Assembly: GCA_903871235.1 (NCBI GenBank)
Contig: CAIQGA010000224.1
Location: forward strand, 1-37,509
Direction of reading: 5' to 3'
Source: an uncultured Chlorobiaceae bacterium
GTDB taxonomy: Bacteria; Bacteroidota; Chlorobiia; Chlorobiales; Chlorobiaceae
DNA length: 37,509 nucleotides
Shown: positions 16,162-25,191 of the stretch, one piece after another
How the letters are laid out: each line of letters begins with the position of its first letter
How positions within the stretch are numbered: position 1 is the first letter of the stretch
Made by a program: the position numbers and the translations under genes
Notes under the pieces: generated by a model
The model's input: the letters and a program-made list of their open reading frames with translations, nothing else
Told to the model about the DNA's origin: nothing
The model's database searches: none

Positions 16162-16980
16162 CTACTCCATCGAGCTTACCCTCACCGCCACAGTCAGTTT
16201 TTCAACCGCATTGCCTTTGTAGGTACCACGAACCGGAGGTATGTCATCATAGTCACGGCCTGAACCGATCTTGATGTAGCGCTGATCGACAAAGAGGGTT
16301 TTATGCGTCGGATCCATGCCAATCCACCCCTTTTCCTTGCCGCAGTAGACTTCGCACCAGGCGTGGCTCGCCTCATCGTGTCCATCGGGCGTGCTGCCTC
16401 CGTAGAGGTAACCGCTGACATAGCGGGCGGGGAGGCCGAGGTAGCGGCATGTGGCAAGCAGGATATGGGCAAAATCCTGGCAGACGCCTCGTCCGAGTGC
16501 CATGACCACCGCACTGGTACTGTGAACGTCGGTCACTCCCGGCTCGTAGATGAAGGTGTCGTTGATGTGGCGGCAGATCGATTCGGCCAGTTGAAAACTG
16601 TCGGTATTGGTGGCGAAACGGGTTGCAAAGTCGCGTATGGCAGCATCGAAATGGACATAGCGGCTCTGGCATGAAAAATCCATCAGATAAATATCTTCAT
16701 TTTCGCAGGCATCAGCGTGGCCCATGCCGGTCTCTACTACCGAAGTAGCCACAATTTTAACCCGCTTATGACTCTGGAGCAGGTTGAAATGGTTGACATT
16801 ATTGCCATAGAAATCGGTGTATTCAAAAAGCGTGGCCGGTGGATCGACCTGAAGCTTGAAGCTCGCACAGCGCTGCGGAGCTGCAGGGTTATTGTCGGGG
16901 TGGAGCCGTACTTCGGTCGCTGTTTCATAGATTGGATTGTCATATTCAAACAGGGTAGAGTGCTCAACTTTCAGAATCAT
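16162..16980 (-). CDS. Transglutaminase-like cysteine protease/transferase
   Basis: This is a 272-aa bacterial transglutaminase-like protein. An N-terminal beta domain (MILKVEHSTLFEYDNPIYETATEVRLHP, the bact_transglu_N pattern) is followed by the core with the triad C167 (GRGVCQDFAHILL), H206 (EASHAWCEVYC) and D223 (GMDPTHK). The frame is open to 17148, but the first 56 codons overlap the upstream alpha-E gene and have no family character; the ATG at 16980 gives the standard N-terminus, 22 bases after the alpha-E stop. Members of this three-gene set are thought to hydrolyse or transfer amide bonds in a peptide-like product; the actual substrate is unknown. Confidence 0.9.
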   Translation of the reverse strand: MILKVEHSTLFEYDNPIYETATEVRLHPDNNPAAPQRCASFKLQVDPPATLFEYTDFYGNNVNHFNLLQSHKRVKIVATSVVETGMGHADACENEDIYLMDFSCQSRYVHFDAAIRDFATRFATNTDSFQLAESICRHINDTFIYEPGVTDVHSTSAVVMALGRGVCQDFAHILLATCRYLGLPARYVSGYLYGGSTPDGHDEASHAWCEVYCGKEKGWIGMDPTHKTLFVDQRYIKIGSGRDYDDIPPVRGTYKGNAVEKLTVAVRVSSME

Positions 16981-17002
16981 GCTCTTGTGGTTTACGGTCG
17001 GG

Positions 17003-18076
17003 TTATTGCTGTTGCTGATGCTGCTGTGCCTGGCTCCAGTTGGCTCGTCCACCGGCAACTCCGGTGAAGGGAAGCGCCTCTTCAATGTCTGATGACTCAA
17101 TTTCTGGCGTGTGATAGGCAAAATAGGTGAGGTGTACCTGTTCACCAACTTTCACCAGCCGCTGTTCCAGATCTGCAAGGTAGAGGTGCAACCCCTTCGA
17201 AAAGATATCCTCAATGGCCGTATAACTCAGCTCGGCCTCCAGTTTGCCAATCAGCCGGTCAGCGTTGTTGACATAGCGGTGGCGCGAGCTCCCCGATATG
17301 CGCCAGAGGGCATCTTCAGCCGCACAGACAGAAAAATTGATGCTTCGCGGGAAGGTACGGTCCAAAATGAGAAAACGGAGAATGTTGTCGGGATCAATTT
17401 TTGAAAGGTAGACCTTGCGGAAGGCTTCGAGCGCGCTGCAACTCTTGAGCACGGCCATCCATTGGATAATATCTTCCGAGCCGGCAACGAGCTCAGGCTG
17501 GCTTTGCGCTTCGGAGAGCAGCATGTGGTATTTCACATCAATAAGCCGGGCGATGTTGTCGGTGCGTTCAAGATACTTGGCAATCTGTATGAAGTCCCAC
17601 CCCTCGTTGTGCGAGAAGGTGTTATCGGTAATGCCCTGAAAGAGATGCGAGGCATTCTTGATCTCCTTGTAGAAGCCGTAGGGGTCGTTCTGCACAAACT
17701 GCGGCGTCACATTTTGCAGATAGTGGTAGAGGTTATTGACCTGCTCCCACATTTCGCTTGAGATGCTCTCAATGATGCTGCGTGCATTTTCCCTTGCCAG
17801 CCCGATACAGGAGGTGATGGAGTTCGGATTGCTTTTGTTGAAGACCAGGTAATCGGTCACGGTACGGGCCGAGTACTCGTCATACAGGGTGTTGAAACGC
17901 TCCTTGTCGCTGGTGACAAGAATAAGCGCCACCCAGTAGCTTGGATTCTCAATGTGGGTAATTTTATTGAGATCGAGCAACAGGTTAAAATTGACGTCAA
18001 GAAACCTGGCAGTATTTTCTGCCCGTTCAAAATAACGACTCATCCAGAAGAGCGATTCGGCAACACGGCTTAACAT
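17003..18076 (-). CDS. Alpha-E domain protein (DUF403)
   Basis: The 357-aa all-helical protein starts MLSRVAESLFWMSRYFERAENTARFLDVN, which is the signature of the alpha-E family. No catalytic residues are established for this family. It almost always lies between a circularly permuted ATP-grasp protein and a transglutaminase, as it does here: it begins 20 bases after the ATP-grasp stop and ends 22 bases before the transglutaminase start. The last residues (SQAQQHQQQQ) are a short glutamine-rich tail. A helper or scaffold role in the predicted peptide-ligation system is inferred from context. Confidence 0.9.
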   Translation of the reverse strand: MLSRVAESLFWMSRYFERAENTARFLDVNFNLLLDLNKITHIENPSYWVALILVTSDKERFNTLYDEYSARTVTDYLVFNKSNPNSITSCIGLARENARSIIESISSEMWEQVNNLYHYLQNVTPQFVQNDPYGFYKEIKNASHLFQGITDNTFSHNEGWDFIQIAKYLERTDNIARLIDVKYHMLLSEAQSQPELVAGSEDIIQWMAVLKSCSALEAFRKVYLSKIDPDNILRFLILDRTFPRSINFSVCAAEDALWRISGSSRHRYVNNADRLIGKLEAELSYTAIEDIFSKGLHLYLADLEQRLVKVGEQVHLTYFAYHTPEIESSDIEEALPFTGVAGGRANWSQAQQHQQQQ

Positions 18077-18096
18077 AAATAATAAGAAATTAGTGT

Positions 18097-19545
18097 TTAT
18101 TCGTCGACAACCCAGGTATCCTTGCTGCCTCCTCCCTGAGAGGAGTTTACCACCAGTGAACCACGCTTGAGGGCCACCCTTGTCAAGCCTCCGGGGACTA
18201 TAGTAACAGTTTTACCGTACAAAACATAGGGACGAAGGTCGATATGGCACCCAAAAAGCTCGGTATCATTGAAAAAGCTTGGATGGCGCGACAGCGAAAT
18301 AGTTGGCTGGGCAATGTAGTTCCGTGGATTGGCCACAATCATCTCGGCAAAATTCTCCTGCTGCTCAATCGTCGATTCCGGCCCGATCAACATGCCATAG
18401 CCACCAGATTCATTGGCCGCTTTCACCACCAGTGAGTCGAGGTTTGCCAGAATATATTTCAGGTCGGAAGGGTTGCTGGCCAGCCAGGTTGGTACATTCT
18501 CCAAAATCGGATCTTCACCGAGATAGTATTTAATGATTTCAGGCACAAAACTGTAGATCACCTTGTCGTCAGCCACACCGCAACCGATGGCGTTGGCCAG
18601 TGTCACATTGCCTTTGCGGTATGCGTTGACAATACCAGCAACACCGAGCTTCGAGTCAGGGCGGAAGACAAGCGGATCAAGATAAGCATCGTCAACGCGC
18701 CGATAGACCACATCAACCTGTTCAAGTCCCCGGGTGGTTCTGGTGTAGACCTTGTTGTTGTTGACCACAAGATCTTTACCTTCGGTCAGCTCAACGCCCA
18801 TCTGGCGGGCCAGAAAGCTGTGCTCAAAGTAGGCCGAGTTGTAGATACCGGGAGTAAGCACCACGACGTTCGGGTCGCGGCGCGAGGCCGGGGCTATCTC
18901 CTGCAGGGTACGGAGCAGCTCCTGTGGATAATTTTCGATTGGCCGGATTTTGTATTTGTCGAAAAGCACTGGAAAAGCGCGTTTCATCGCCTGCCGATTC
19001 TGCAGCATATAGGATACGCCGCTCGGGGTGCGCAGATTGTCTTCAAGCACCAGATAGTTGCCCTCGCCGTCGCGGATGATATCGCTGCCGGTAACGTGAA
19101 TGTAGATACCAAGAGGTGGGTTGACCCCCACAAATTCGCGTCTGAAATGCTGGCTTCCAAGAATCAGTTCGGCAGGAATCACCTTGTCTTTAAGGATTTT
19201 CTGGCCATGATAGATGTCGTGCAAAAAGGCATTCAGTGCCGTAATGCGCTGGGTAAGCCCCCGTTCGATGGTCTGCCATTCGTTTGCTGGGAGCACCCTT
19301 GGAATAAGATCAAAGGGAAAGAGCCGTTCAACACCCTCCTCTTCGCCATAGACAGTAAAGGTGATGCCCTGATTCCGGAAAAAAATATTGACAATCTCCC
19401 GGCGCGCCTTGATATCGTCTATCGAAAACTGGCCGAAGCGGTGAAGCATCTTGTCGTAGTGAGTTCGGGGAGTTCCCTCTTTTGAGATAACCTCGTCGAA
19501 AAACCGGGAGGTTTCAGCTTCGTAGCGCTCAAAGTAGCGACTCAT
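18097..19545 (-). CDS. Circularly permuted ATP-grasp family protein (DUF404/DUF407)
   Basis: The 482-aa protein has the features of the CP_ATPgrasp family: [21 protein letters not shown], the [14 protein letters not shown] segment, [36 protein letters not shown], and the nucleotide-binding end [23 protein letters not shown]-grasp enzymes join a carboxylate to an amine through an acyl phosphate. Comparative genomics has proposed this family as an amidoligase making a peptide-like product or tag. It is the first gene of the operon (ATP-grasp, alpha-E, transglutaminase), with the probable promoter in 19546-19906. No Shine-Dalgarno sequence is visible before the ATG. Confidence 0.92.
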   Translation of the reverse strand: MSRYFERYEAETSRFFDEVISKEGTPRTHYDKMLHRFGQFSIDDIKARREIVNIFFRNQGITFTVYGEEEGVERLFPFDLIPRVLPANEWQTIERGLTQRITALNAFLHDIYHGQKILKDKVIPAELILGSQHFRREFVGVNPPLGIYIHVTGSDIIRDGEGNYLVLEDNLRTPSGVSYMLQNRQAMKRAFPVLFDKYKIRPIENYPQELLRTLQEIAPASRRDPNVVVLTPGIYNSAYFEHSFLARQMGVELTEGKDLVVNNNKVYTRTTRGLEQVDVVYRRVDDAYLDPLVFRPDSKLGVAGIVNAYRKGNVTLANAIGCGVADDKVIYSFVPEIIKYYLGEDPILENVPTWLASNPSDLKYILANLDSLVVKAANESGGYGMLIGPESTIEQQENFAEMIVANPRNYIAQPTISLSRHPSFFNDTELFGCHIDLRPYVLYGKTVTIVPGGLTRVALKRGSLVVNSSQGGGSKDTWVVDE

Positions 19546-19906
19546 AGGAGTATGGATTCTTGTTGTTTATGGAGAATCGCCTTTTGCTTCCCCTATATAC
19601 TTAAATAAATTCGGATTTTTATTAAATGTGCCTAATAAATTTAAAATTCTTTAAAGCAAAAGTAACAAACAGAGAAAAACCGAAAAAATTTACCGTGTTG
19701 ACCACAGAAGATCGTTAACGCCTCATCCCTGGAGCGGCGAGCCCCAGTTTGACATATTATACAACCTGTAAAACGCCAGACAACAGCTTTTGTCTTTTAC
19801 AGAGTGAAAAGCGCCCGGCTGAACGGCTTGTGTAACTGCTTCATAAATGATAAATTGCTCACAAAATGCCATTGTTTTGTGCACAATCCATAATCCGGGG
19901 CAAAAG
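19546..19906. promoter_or_regulatory. Divergent promoter region between ATP-grasp operon and SUMF1 gene
   Basis: These 361 bases separate divergently transcribed genes, so both promoters should be here. The half nearest the ATP-grasp gene is AT-rich (runs of A/T at 19590-19690). A TTGACA hexamer occurs near 19749, but no well-spaced -10 box could be assigned with confidence. No coding region is supported; the upstream extension of the SUMF1 frame to 19847 lacks family character. Confidence 0.45.
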
Positions 19907-20818
19907 ATGAAATCAAAAGCCGTTCGAGACCTCATTTTCTCTCTTTTTCTTGCGCTGCTCATGCTCTTCAGTGGAGCATTGCCGGTGAACGCGGCAGCAG
20001 CACTGGCACCAGCAAACTTTGTGCTGATTCGCGGCGGTGATTTTACAATGGGGAGTCCGGAGGGTGAGGTTCAGCGCGAGGGCGATGAGACCCTGCATCA
20101 GGTGCGGTTGAGCAACTTTTCGATGGACCGATATGCGGTGACCGTTGTTGATTTCAGGAGCTTCGTTGAAGCAACGGGGTACCAGACCGATGCCGAAAAA
20201 GCGGGTTTCAGCTTTATTGTCTCCAATGGTGAGGTGAAGTCTGCGGACGGAGTCAACTGGCGTTATGGTGTTTCGGGCAGTGTGCGACCCCGGAGTGAAG
20301 AGAATCATCCCGTTGTGCATGTGAGCTGGAATGATGCTGTAGCCTACTGCAAATGGCTCTCGAAAACAACAGGTAAACAGTTCCGTCTGCCAACCGAAGC
20401 GGAGTGGGAGATCGCCTGCCGTGCAGGAAGCAGTAAGCCATTTACGACAGGAGAGAACCTGACGAGCAATCAGGCAAACTATGATGGCAGCCGTCCCTAC
20501 AACAACCATCCGAAAGGGCTCTATCGGCAGAACACCGTTGCGGTCAACACTTTTGCGCCTAATGCGTGGGGGTTGTACAATATGCACGGCAATGTATGGG
20601 AGTGGTGCAGCGACTGGTATGGCGAAAAGTACTATGACGACTGTAATGCGAGCGGCACCGTCACCAATCCTGCGGGTACAGAAACCGGTAAGGGTCGTGT
20701 GCTTCGTGGCGGCAACTGGTACGACAGTGCCGATTGCTGCCGGTCGGCTTTTCGCAACGGCTACTCCCCCGACAGCCGGAACTACGGTGTTGGCTTCCGC
20801 CTGGTTTTGGTTCCGTAG
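19907..20818 (+). CDS. Secreted SUMF1/formylglycine-generating-enzyme-like protein
   Basis: The 303-aa protein has an N-terminal signal peptide (MKSKAVRDLIFSLFLALLMLFSGALPVNA) and one SUMF1 (FGE-sulfatase) domain: FVLIRGGDFTMGS, DRYAVTVVDFRSFVEATGY, HPVVHVSWNDAVAYCKWLS, RLPTEAEWEIACRAGS, NAWGLYNMHGNVWEWCSDWY, GRVLRGGNWYDSADCCRSAFRN and GVGFRLV. True formylglycine-generating enzymes have two active-site Cys in a C-x4-C arrangement near the end. Here that stretch reads DSADCCRSAFRN, so sulfatase activation is unlikely. Related proteins act as protein-binding or iron-dependent enzymes. No sulfatase is nearby. The ATG at 19907 is chosen because it begins the signal peptide; the longer frame from 19847 is rejected. 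Confidence 0.85.
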   Translation: MKSKAVRDLIFSLFLALLMLFSGALPVNAAAALAPANFVLIRGGDFTMGSPEGEVQREGDETLHQVRLSNFSMDRYAVTVVDFRSFVEATGYQTDAEKAGFSFIVSNGEVKSADGVNWRYGVSGSVRPRSEENHPVVHVSWNDAVAYCKWLSKTTGKQFRLPTEAEWEIACRAGSSKPFTTGENLTSNQANYDGSRPYNNHPKGLYRQNTVAVNTFAPNAWGLYNMHGNVWEWCSDWYGEKYYDDCNASGTVTNPAGTETGKGRVLRGGNWYDSADCCRSAFRNGYSPDSRNYGVGFRLVLVP

Positions 20819-20964
20819 CCAGATGGCAGCTTATTGCGGGCTTTGCCCGATTGCGCATTGTTTCACTGGGTGGGGGGCTCTCAGTAATGAGTGTACCCAC
20901 CGCGATATTGAATAGATGCATGAGTCTTTGCGTCTCTCAATCCAAAGGGTTAAAGAGAAATGCA

Positions 20965-20992
20965 CCAAAAACGCCTGCCAACCCGCTTTTGG
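20965..20992 (-). terminator. Candidate terminator of the toxin-antitoxin operon
   Basis: On the minus strand CCAAAAGCG (20992-20984) pairs, with one mismatch, with CGTTTTTGG (20973-20965). It starts 10 bases after the toxin stop codon and has a T-rich 3' arm. A separate small hairpin CGGGC-TTT-GCCCG at 20837-20849 follows the SUMF1 stop. Otherwise 20819-21002 shows no gene. Confidence 0.4.
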
Positions 20993-21002
20993 CGGAGTCA
21001 CT

Positions 21003-21443
21003 TTATCTTGCCAAATCCCAAGGATCAGGAAGTGTTGCGCCAGAACCGCTCATGTCGGCTGTATTCCGGGTGACCACGATCAATCCGTTTATTATAGCCG
21101 TCGCAGCAATGAGCGCATCGACCACAGGGAGTGAGCGACCATTTTTCGCCGATTCACCAAGCATTGTGCCCCAACAACGCGCAACTTCAGTGGTGATGCC
21201 AAAAATCCGCCCACTGAACCGTTCCATTAATTCATCAGCCAGCCAAGCTTGCAATTGTATTTTTTTCCTGCCTTCCGCCAGCTTTGAAATTCCTTTTTCA
21301 ATTTCACCAAGCGTGATGACACTCAAATGCAGCTTCTCTTCATCCTGACCATCAATCCACTCCATAACTTTTTGTGACGGCTCCGCTTTGATCAGTTCAG
21401 AGATCACGCATGTATCCAACAGGTAACCTCCTACTGACTTCAC
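21003..21443 (-). CDS. vapC: VapC-like PIN-domain toxin (ribonuclease)
   Basis: This is a 146-aa PIN-domain protein of the FitB/VapC type, a metal-dependent ribonuclease toxin. The conserved acids are D10 (YLLDTCVISE), E16 and E47 (SVITLGEIEKG), D109 (LPVVDALIAATA) and D130 (VVTRNTADM). Its ATG overlaps the end of the antitoxin gene by four bases, the normal type II arrangement. All key acids are present, so it should be active. The RNA target is not predictable from sequence. Confidence 0.9.
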   Translation of the reverse strand: MKSVGGYLLDTCVISELIKAEPSQKVMEWIDGQDEEKLHLSVITLGEIEKGISKLAEGRKKIQLQAWLADELMERFSGRIFGITTEVARCWGTMLGESAKNGRSLPVVDALIAATAIINGLIVVTRNTADMSGSGATLPDPWDLAR

Positions 21444-21700
21444 AAAATTACCTCACTTCTGCCAGTATCTTTTGAACGCTTGAGTTCTATTCCTGAATTT
21501 CGAAGCGGTGAGTTATGAAAAAAACTTGAAAGTGGCTCATTCGGCTTGCGAACATTGATTGCCTTGTTGTATTCATCAAAAGAGATAACTACCGCAGAAG
21601 GTTTTCCATGCAGGGTTATAGCCTGTGGCCCCTCATTGAGGGCATTGCGGACTACTTCGCTCAGATGATTTTTTGCATGTTGCAGTTGCCATGTTTGCAT
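21440..21700 (-). CDS. Phd/YefM-family antitoxin
   Basis: The 86-aa protein reads MQTWQLQHAKNHLSEVVRNA then GPQAITLHGKPSAVVISFDEY, the Phd/YefM DNA-binding fold that represses its own operon. A charged C-terminal tail (SGIELKRSKDTGRSEVIL) would bind the toxin. The frame is open to 21892, but the ATG at 21700 has a strong GGGAGAAG ribosome-binding site seven bases upstream and starts the domain exactly, so the longer form is rejected. It pairs with the PIN toxin downstream (four-base overlap). Confidence 0.9.
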   Translation of the reverse strand: MQTWQLQHAKNHLSEVVRNALNEGPQAITLHGKPSAVVISFDEYNKAINVRKPNEPLSSFFHNSPLRNSGIELKRSKDTGRSEVIL

Positions 21701-21899
21701 GTTCTTCTCCCGCCTGTTATGTATGATTTTTCTGGCTATTGTAGACAGAATATAGGAAAAAAGGCAGCTTTTTTGACATTTTTGAAAAGCACTGTTTTTA
21801 TTACGCGCACAGATGTATTTTCTGACGCTCACGATGAGATGCTCGTCAACATGCACGACCAAAGCCCGGAAACTCAGTATGCTTTGCATCATGCTGGAC

Positions 21900-22166
21900 T
21901 CAATCGAACAGACTCCCTCGATCGATAAAGCCTTTGTTCACCAATGTCGTCTCTATCAACCTTGTTGAAACGTTGAAGTAGTGTGCTGCTTCATCCAGCT
22001 TCTCTTCTCCGAACTCTTCACCAACAAAATCTTTCAGCGCATCGGAAGGACAGAGAAACTCCTGAGCGAAAGCTCGATGAAACTTCTGCAGGGCAGTTTT
22101 AACGGTAGTAACTGGCTGAAACTTGTCAGTATCCGGTGCATACAGCCGATCACCCACCATATTAGC
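21900..22166 (-). pseudogene. C-terminal remnant of an ImmA/IrrE-type (HTH-metallopeptidase) protein
   Basis: The minus-strand frame encodes MVGDRLYAPDTDKFQPVTTV then TALQKFHRAFAQEFLCPSDAL, DEAAHYFNVSTRLIETTLVN and KGFIDR. This is the C-terminal end of large HTH/IrrE-like proteins, where RAFAQEFLCP replaces the zinc-binding HExxH helix. The N-terminal HTH and most of the peptidase-like domain are missing. Homology stops at about 22166, exactly where another remnant on the other strand begins. It is probably not functional. Confidence 0.7.
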
Positions 22167-22304
22167 CTGCCTGTTTTTGCTTTGATGCTCGCGATTGGCA
22201 AAACGACCGTTCAGCAATGGGAGCAAGGGGTAAAAAAGCTTGGGGGAGCAGCCAAACGTTTATTGGACGTCATAGATTGGAAGGGTATTACTGTACTGAG
22301 CTGA
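22164..22304 (+). pseudogene. C-terminal remnant of a HigA/YiaG-like HTH antitoxin
   Basis: The + strand frame reads SLPVFALMLAIGKTTVQQWE followed by QGVKKLGGAAKRLLDVID. This is the recognition-helix and tail region of XRE-type antitoxins (pattern S-xx-FA-xxL-xxxxxTVxxWEQGxxxPxGAAxRLLxVI). The first part of the HTH is absent. No toxin gene is adjacent. It abuts the IrrE-like remnant at about 22165, on the opposite strand. Confidence 0.68.
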
Positions 22305-22377
22305 AGTAAAACTAAACTCAGCAAAGGTTGGCTGCTATGACAGGATGGTCAGGTTATTTCAGCGCTTTTGTATAAAA

Positions 22378-22415
22378 TAACGCCACCCTGCACTCGTTTG
22401 AGCAAGGTGGCGTTA
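22378..22415 (-). terminator. Terminator of the chlorosome-protein gene
   Basis: TAACGCCACC (22378-22387) and GGTGGCGTTA (22406-22415) form a perfect 10-bp stem, extended by further pairs into the loop. Reading on the minus strand, it lies 21 bases after the stop codon and is followed by TTTTATAC. Confidence 0.75.
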
Positions 22416-22436
22416 ATGATGAGAAGCGCCCGCAGT

Positions 22437-22688
22437 TTACTTTTTCGGGGTGATGGCTGATGTGATGGCTGCTGTGACGGCAGTTGATACGCCTTCGAGG
22501 AACTGGGTGGCGGTGTTGACCGAGCTGGTAGCGACGGTTCCTGCGAGGTTGAGGCCAGACTGTGCGATCGAATTTGCTGCCGAAAGTCCGCCGCCGATGG
22601 TGTCGGTTACTGCGTCGGCTACATTCTGGATTGGAGCGCCGATTGCAACAAGGAGGTTGGTAAAGACGCCGTTGTTTTCGTTTGCCAT
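22437..22688 (-). CDS. Small hydrophobic protein, probable chlorosome envelope protein (CsmB/CsmF type)
   Basis: The 83-aa protein is rich in Ala, Thr, Ser, Val and Gly, without Cys or Trp: MANENNGVFTNLLVAIGAPI, then AVTDTIGGGLSAANSIAQSG and a final SAITPKK. Composition, size and the N-terminal MANExxxF pattern resemble the small amphipathic proteins that coat chlorosomes. The exact Csm subtype cannot be fixed by eye. The frame continues to 22763, but the ATG at 22688 gives the usual start. It has its own terminator and lies divergently from bciA, consistent with a highly expressed single-gene unit. If the assignment is wrong it is simply a small hydrophobic protein. Confidence 0.65.
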   Translation of the reverse strand: MANENNGVFTNLLVAIGAPIQNVADAVTDTIGGGLSAANSIAQSGLNLAGTVATSSVNTATQFLEGVSTAVTAAITSAITPKK

Positions 22689-23263
22689 AGTCGTATGTGT
22701 TTTAGGTGATAATGGAAGTTGTGCTTGCAAAATACTGTCAGGGTTCTTCAGCCGCCGGTGCATGAGTGAACTGTTGCTGACTTTTCCTTCATGCAGTTAT
22801 CACGGTAAATATAATATAATTGTTCAAAGAAAAAGTGCTTCACCTTTTAAATAATAATGCGGGGTTGAATTGGTGTGCCTCAATCGGGCATTGAGTTCTT
22901 CGGTGTTGTTGGCGATACTCTTTCGTATTTTGCCGATGAGATATGAAAGAGAGACAACGGTAATTCCGGTTTTCTGATGCGGCTGTTTTTTTTGAAGAAG
23001 AGCGACGTCAATCGAAAGTTATTTTTTCACTGCCTGGAGGTATGTTTCAGCTCTTTCAATGGAGCCTGGATGTTTGCACAGGGGGCTGTTCGGCATTTCG
23101 ATGTGGTTCTTATGGCTCAGGTATTTGATAACGAGACAATATACCTTATTTTAGGGCATTGATGGCGAGGGCCGTGTTGCCTCTTGTCGCTCTCCCGATG
23201 GAGAGTAGGTTTGGTGCCTGCGGCGTTGTTCTGTATTGAAATTCTGTAACCACTGATTGAACT
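22689..23263. other. Intergenic region between chlorosome-type gene and bciA
   Basis: These 575 bases separate divergent genes and should hold both promoters. An open frame at 22977-23162 (61 codons, MRLFFLKKSDVN...) has no recognisable domain and no good ribosome-binding site, and is not called. A perfect CTCTCC-CGAT-GGAGAG hairpin lies at 23191-23206, about 60 bases before bciA. The segment 22800-22860 is AT-rich, as expected for a strong promoter of the minus-strand gene. Confidence 0.5.
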
Positions 23264-24286
23264 GTGAATACTTTTTCGCACTCTCCTGCAAGAGAGTTTA
23301 AACGTGTTTTTGTTGTTGGAGCTACTGGCTACATCGGTAAATTTGTGGTCCGTGAACTTGTTGCCAGAGGATATGATGTGGTGAGTTTTGCTCGTGAGCG
23401 CTCGGGCATTGGTTCGTCAACCGGGGCGGGGGAGACCCGTGCCCAGTTGAAGGGTTCCGAGGTGCGTTTCGGCGATGTCGGCAGCATGGAGTCACTGATG
23501 AAAAGCGGTGTTCGCGACGAGCATTTTGATGTGGTGGTCTCTTGCCTTACTTCCCGCAATGGGGGAGTAAAGGATTCGTGGAATATTGACTATCAGGCAA
23601 CGCGCAATGCGCTTGATGCTGGCAAGGCTGCCGGAGCAAAGCATTTTGTGCTGCTTTCGGCCATCTGTGTCCAGAAGCCGTTGCTCGAATTCCAGAGAGC
23701 AAAGCTGAAATTTGAGGAGGAGTTGAAGAGCTCGGGTCTTACCTGGTCAATTGTTCGACCTACGGCTTTTTTCAAGTCAATCGCAGGCCAGGTTGAATCG
23801 GTGAAAAAGGGGAAGCCTTACGTCATGTTTGGTGATGGTGATTTGACTGCCTGCAAGCCAATCAGTGAAGCGGATCTTGCCCGTTTTATGGCTGATTGCC
23901 TCGAAGATCCTGCAAAGAAAAATAAAATACTGCCTGTCGGAGGTCCGGGAAAGGCAATTACGCCCAGGGAGCAGGGGGCAATGCTTTTCGAGCTTCTTGG
24001 CACTCCGCCCAAGTTCAAAAAGATGCCGATCAAAATGTTTGATGTGATTATTCCTGTTGTGAGTATGCTGGCTCATATTTTTCCTCAACTGAAGGACAAG
24101 GCCGAGTTTGCCCGTATTGGAAAGTATTACTGCTCGGAGTCGATGCTGGTGCTTAATTTGAAGACGGGGGAGTATGATGCTGGCATGACGCCATCCTACG
24201 GCAGCGATACCTTGCGTGATTTTTATAAGCGGGTGCTTAAAGAGGGGATTGCCGGGCAGGAACTGGGAGAGCATTCGATGTTCTGA
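23264..24286 (+). CDS. bciA: 3,8-Divinyl (proto)chlorophyllide a 8-vinyl reductase
   Basis: This 340-aa NAD(P)-binding protein of the extended/atypical SDR type has a Rossmann motif [18 protein letters not shown] (GATGYIG at 19-25), a [10 protein letters not shown] segment and [15 protein letters not shown]. It matches the BciA family, which reduces the C8 vinyl group with NADPH during (bacterio)chlorophyll synthesis. The reading frame has no ATG near the domain start; the GTG at 23264 ([16 protein letters not shown]) is the natural start. No strong ribosome-binding site is visible. The gene stands alone, facing away from the chlorosome-type gene. This is the best marker for a green sulfur bacterium in the window. 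Confidence 0.92.
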   Translation: MNTFSHSPAREFKRVFVVGATGYIGKFVVRELVARGYDVVSFARERSGIGSSTGAGETRAQLKGSEVRFGDVGSMESLMKSGVRDEHFDVVVSCLTSRNGGVKDSWNIDYQATRNALDAGKAAGAKHFVLLSAICVQKPLLEFQRAKLKFEEELKSSGLTWSIVRPTAFFKSIAGQVESVKKGKPYVMFGDGDLTACKPISEADLARFMADCLEDPAKKNKILPVGGPGKAITPREQGAMLFELLGTPPKFKKMPIKMFDVIIPVVSMLAHIFPQLKDKAEFARIGKYYCSESMLVLNLKTGEYDAGMTPSYGSDTLRDFYKRVLKEGIAGQELGEHSMF

Positions 24287-24408
24287 GAGGGGTATGGCAT
24301 TGCTTTGTTTATTGTAAAGAGTGCATTGAGCGTGATTGTTTTCTTATTTTTGTGTAACATTCAGCGGTGGTGGCTTTTTTGGTAATTGTCAGAAAAGGAG
24401 TTGATGCC

Positions 24409-25179
24409 ATGTTTGAAGTTAATATGATGACGGTTCTGTTGCTTGTCGGTGCGTTTTTTATTTCGTCAGTAAAAATTCTCAGGGAGTATGAGCGGGCGGT
24501 TGTTTTCCGTCTGGGCCGCATTATTGGAGCAAAAGGGCCGGGGCTTATTATCCTGATTCCGGGGATTGACAAAATGGTCAAGGTTGATCTTCGTACGGTG
24601 ACGCTTGATGTTCCTCCCCAGGATATTATTACCCGCGATAACGTTTCGGTGAAGGTGAGTGCTGTGGTTTATTTCCGTGTGCTTGATGCAATCAAGGCAA
24701 TTGTTGATGTTGCTGATTTTCATTTTGCAACGTCCCAGTTGGCGCAGACGACGCTTCGCAGTGTATGCGGTCAGGGGGAACTTGATAATCTGCTTGCCGA
24801 GCGCGATGAAATTAATGACCGAATCCAGACTATTCTCGACAAAGACACCGAGCCCTGGGGCGTGAAGGTGAGCAAGGTGGAGGTGAAGGAGATTGATCTT
24901 CCCGAAGGGATGCGCCGGGCAATGGCCAAGCAGGCTGAGGCTGAGCGTGAGCGTCGGTCGGCAATCATCAATGCCGAAGGGGAGTTTCAGGCGGCACAAC
25001 GGCTTGCTGATGCTGCAACCATTATTTCCGGCTCTCCTGCGGCCCTGCAGCTTCGTTATCTCCAGACGCTGAAGGATATCGCGGCAGAAAACAACTCTAC
25101 GACGGTTTTTCCAATACCCATCGACCTGTTCAGACCCTTCTTTGAAAACAGGTCACCCTCATCTTCCCCGTCAACCTAA
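24409..25179 (+). CDS. Slipin / SPFH-domain (stomatin-like) membrane protein
   Basis: The 256-aa protein has an N-terminal hydrophobic anchor (about 6-21, [16 protein letters not shown]), then the SPFH/band-7 domain ([69 protein letters not shown]) and a helical C-terminus ([28 protein letters not shown]) ending [11 protein letters not shown]. Slipins organise membrane microdomains and often work with NfeD proteases, but none is adjacent. The ATG at 24409 is chosen over 24367 because AAGGAG sits eight bases upstream. Only 12 bases separate it from the stress-protein gene, so the two are probably co-transcribed. Confidence 0.92.
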   Translation: MFEVNMMTVLLLVGAFFISSVKILREYERAVVFRLGRIIGAKGPGLIILIPGIDKMVKVDLRTVTLDVPPQDIITRDNVSVKVSAVVYFRVLDAIKAIVDVADFHFATSQLAQTTLRSVCGQGELDNLLAERDEINDRIQTILDKDTEPWGVKVSKVEVKEIDLPEGMRRAMAKQAEAERERRSAIINAEGEFQAAQRLADAATIISGSPAALQLRYLQTLKDIAAENNSTTVFPIPIDLFRPFFENRSPSSSPST

Positions 25180-25191
25180 ACCATTCCGATT

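Noticed and set aside
16981-17148. Longer start for the transglutaminase
   Set aside because: The extra 56 residues overlap the alpha-E gene and are not family-like; MILKVEHST at 16980 is the standard N-terminus.
18820-19485. Plus-strand 221-codon frame inside the ATP-grasp gene
   Set aside because: The opposite strand encodes a clear full-length family member; this is a shadow.
19913-20587. Minus-strand 224-codon frame opposite the SUMF1 gene
   Set aside because: No domain content; SUMF1 motifs on the plus strand explain the region.
22977-23162. 61-codon frame between the chlorosome-type gene and bciA
   Set aside because: No ribosome-binding site, no family features, and it lies in a likely promoter region.
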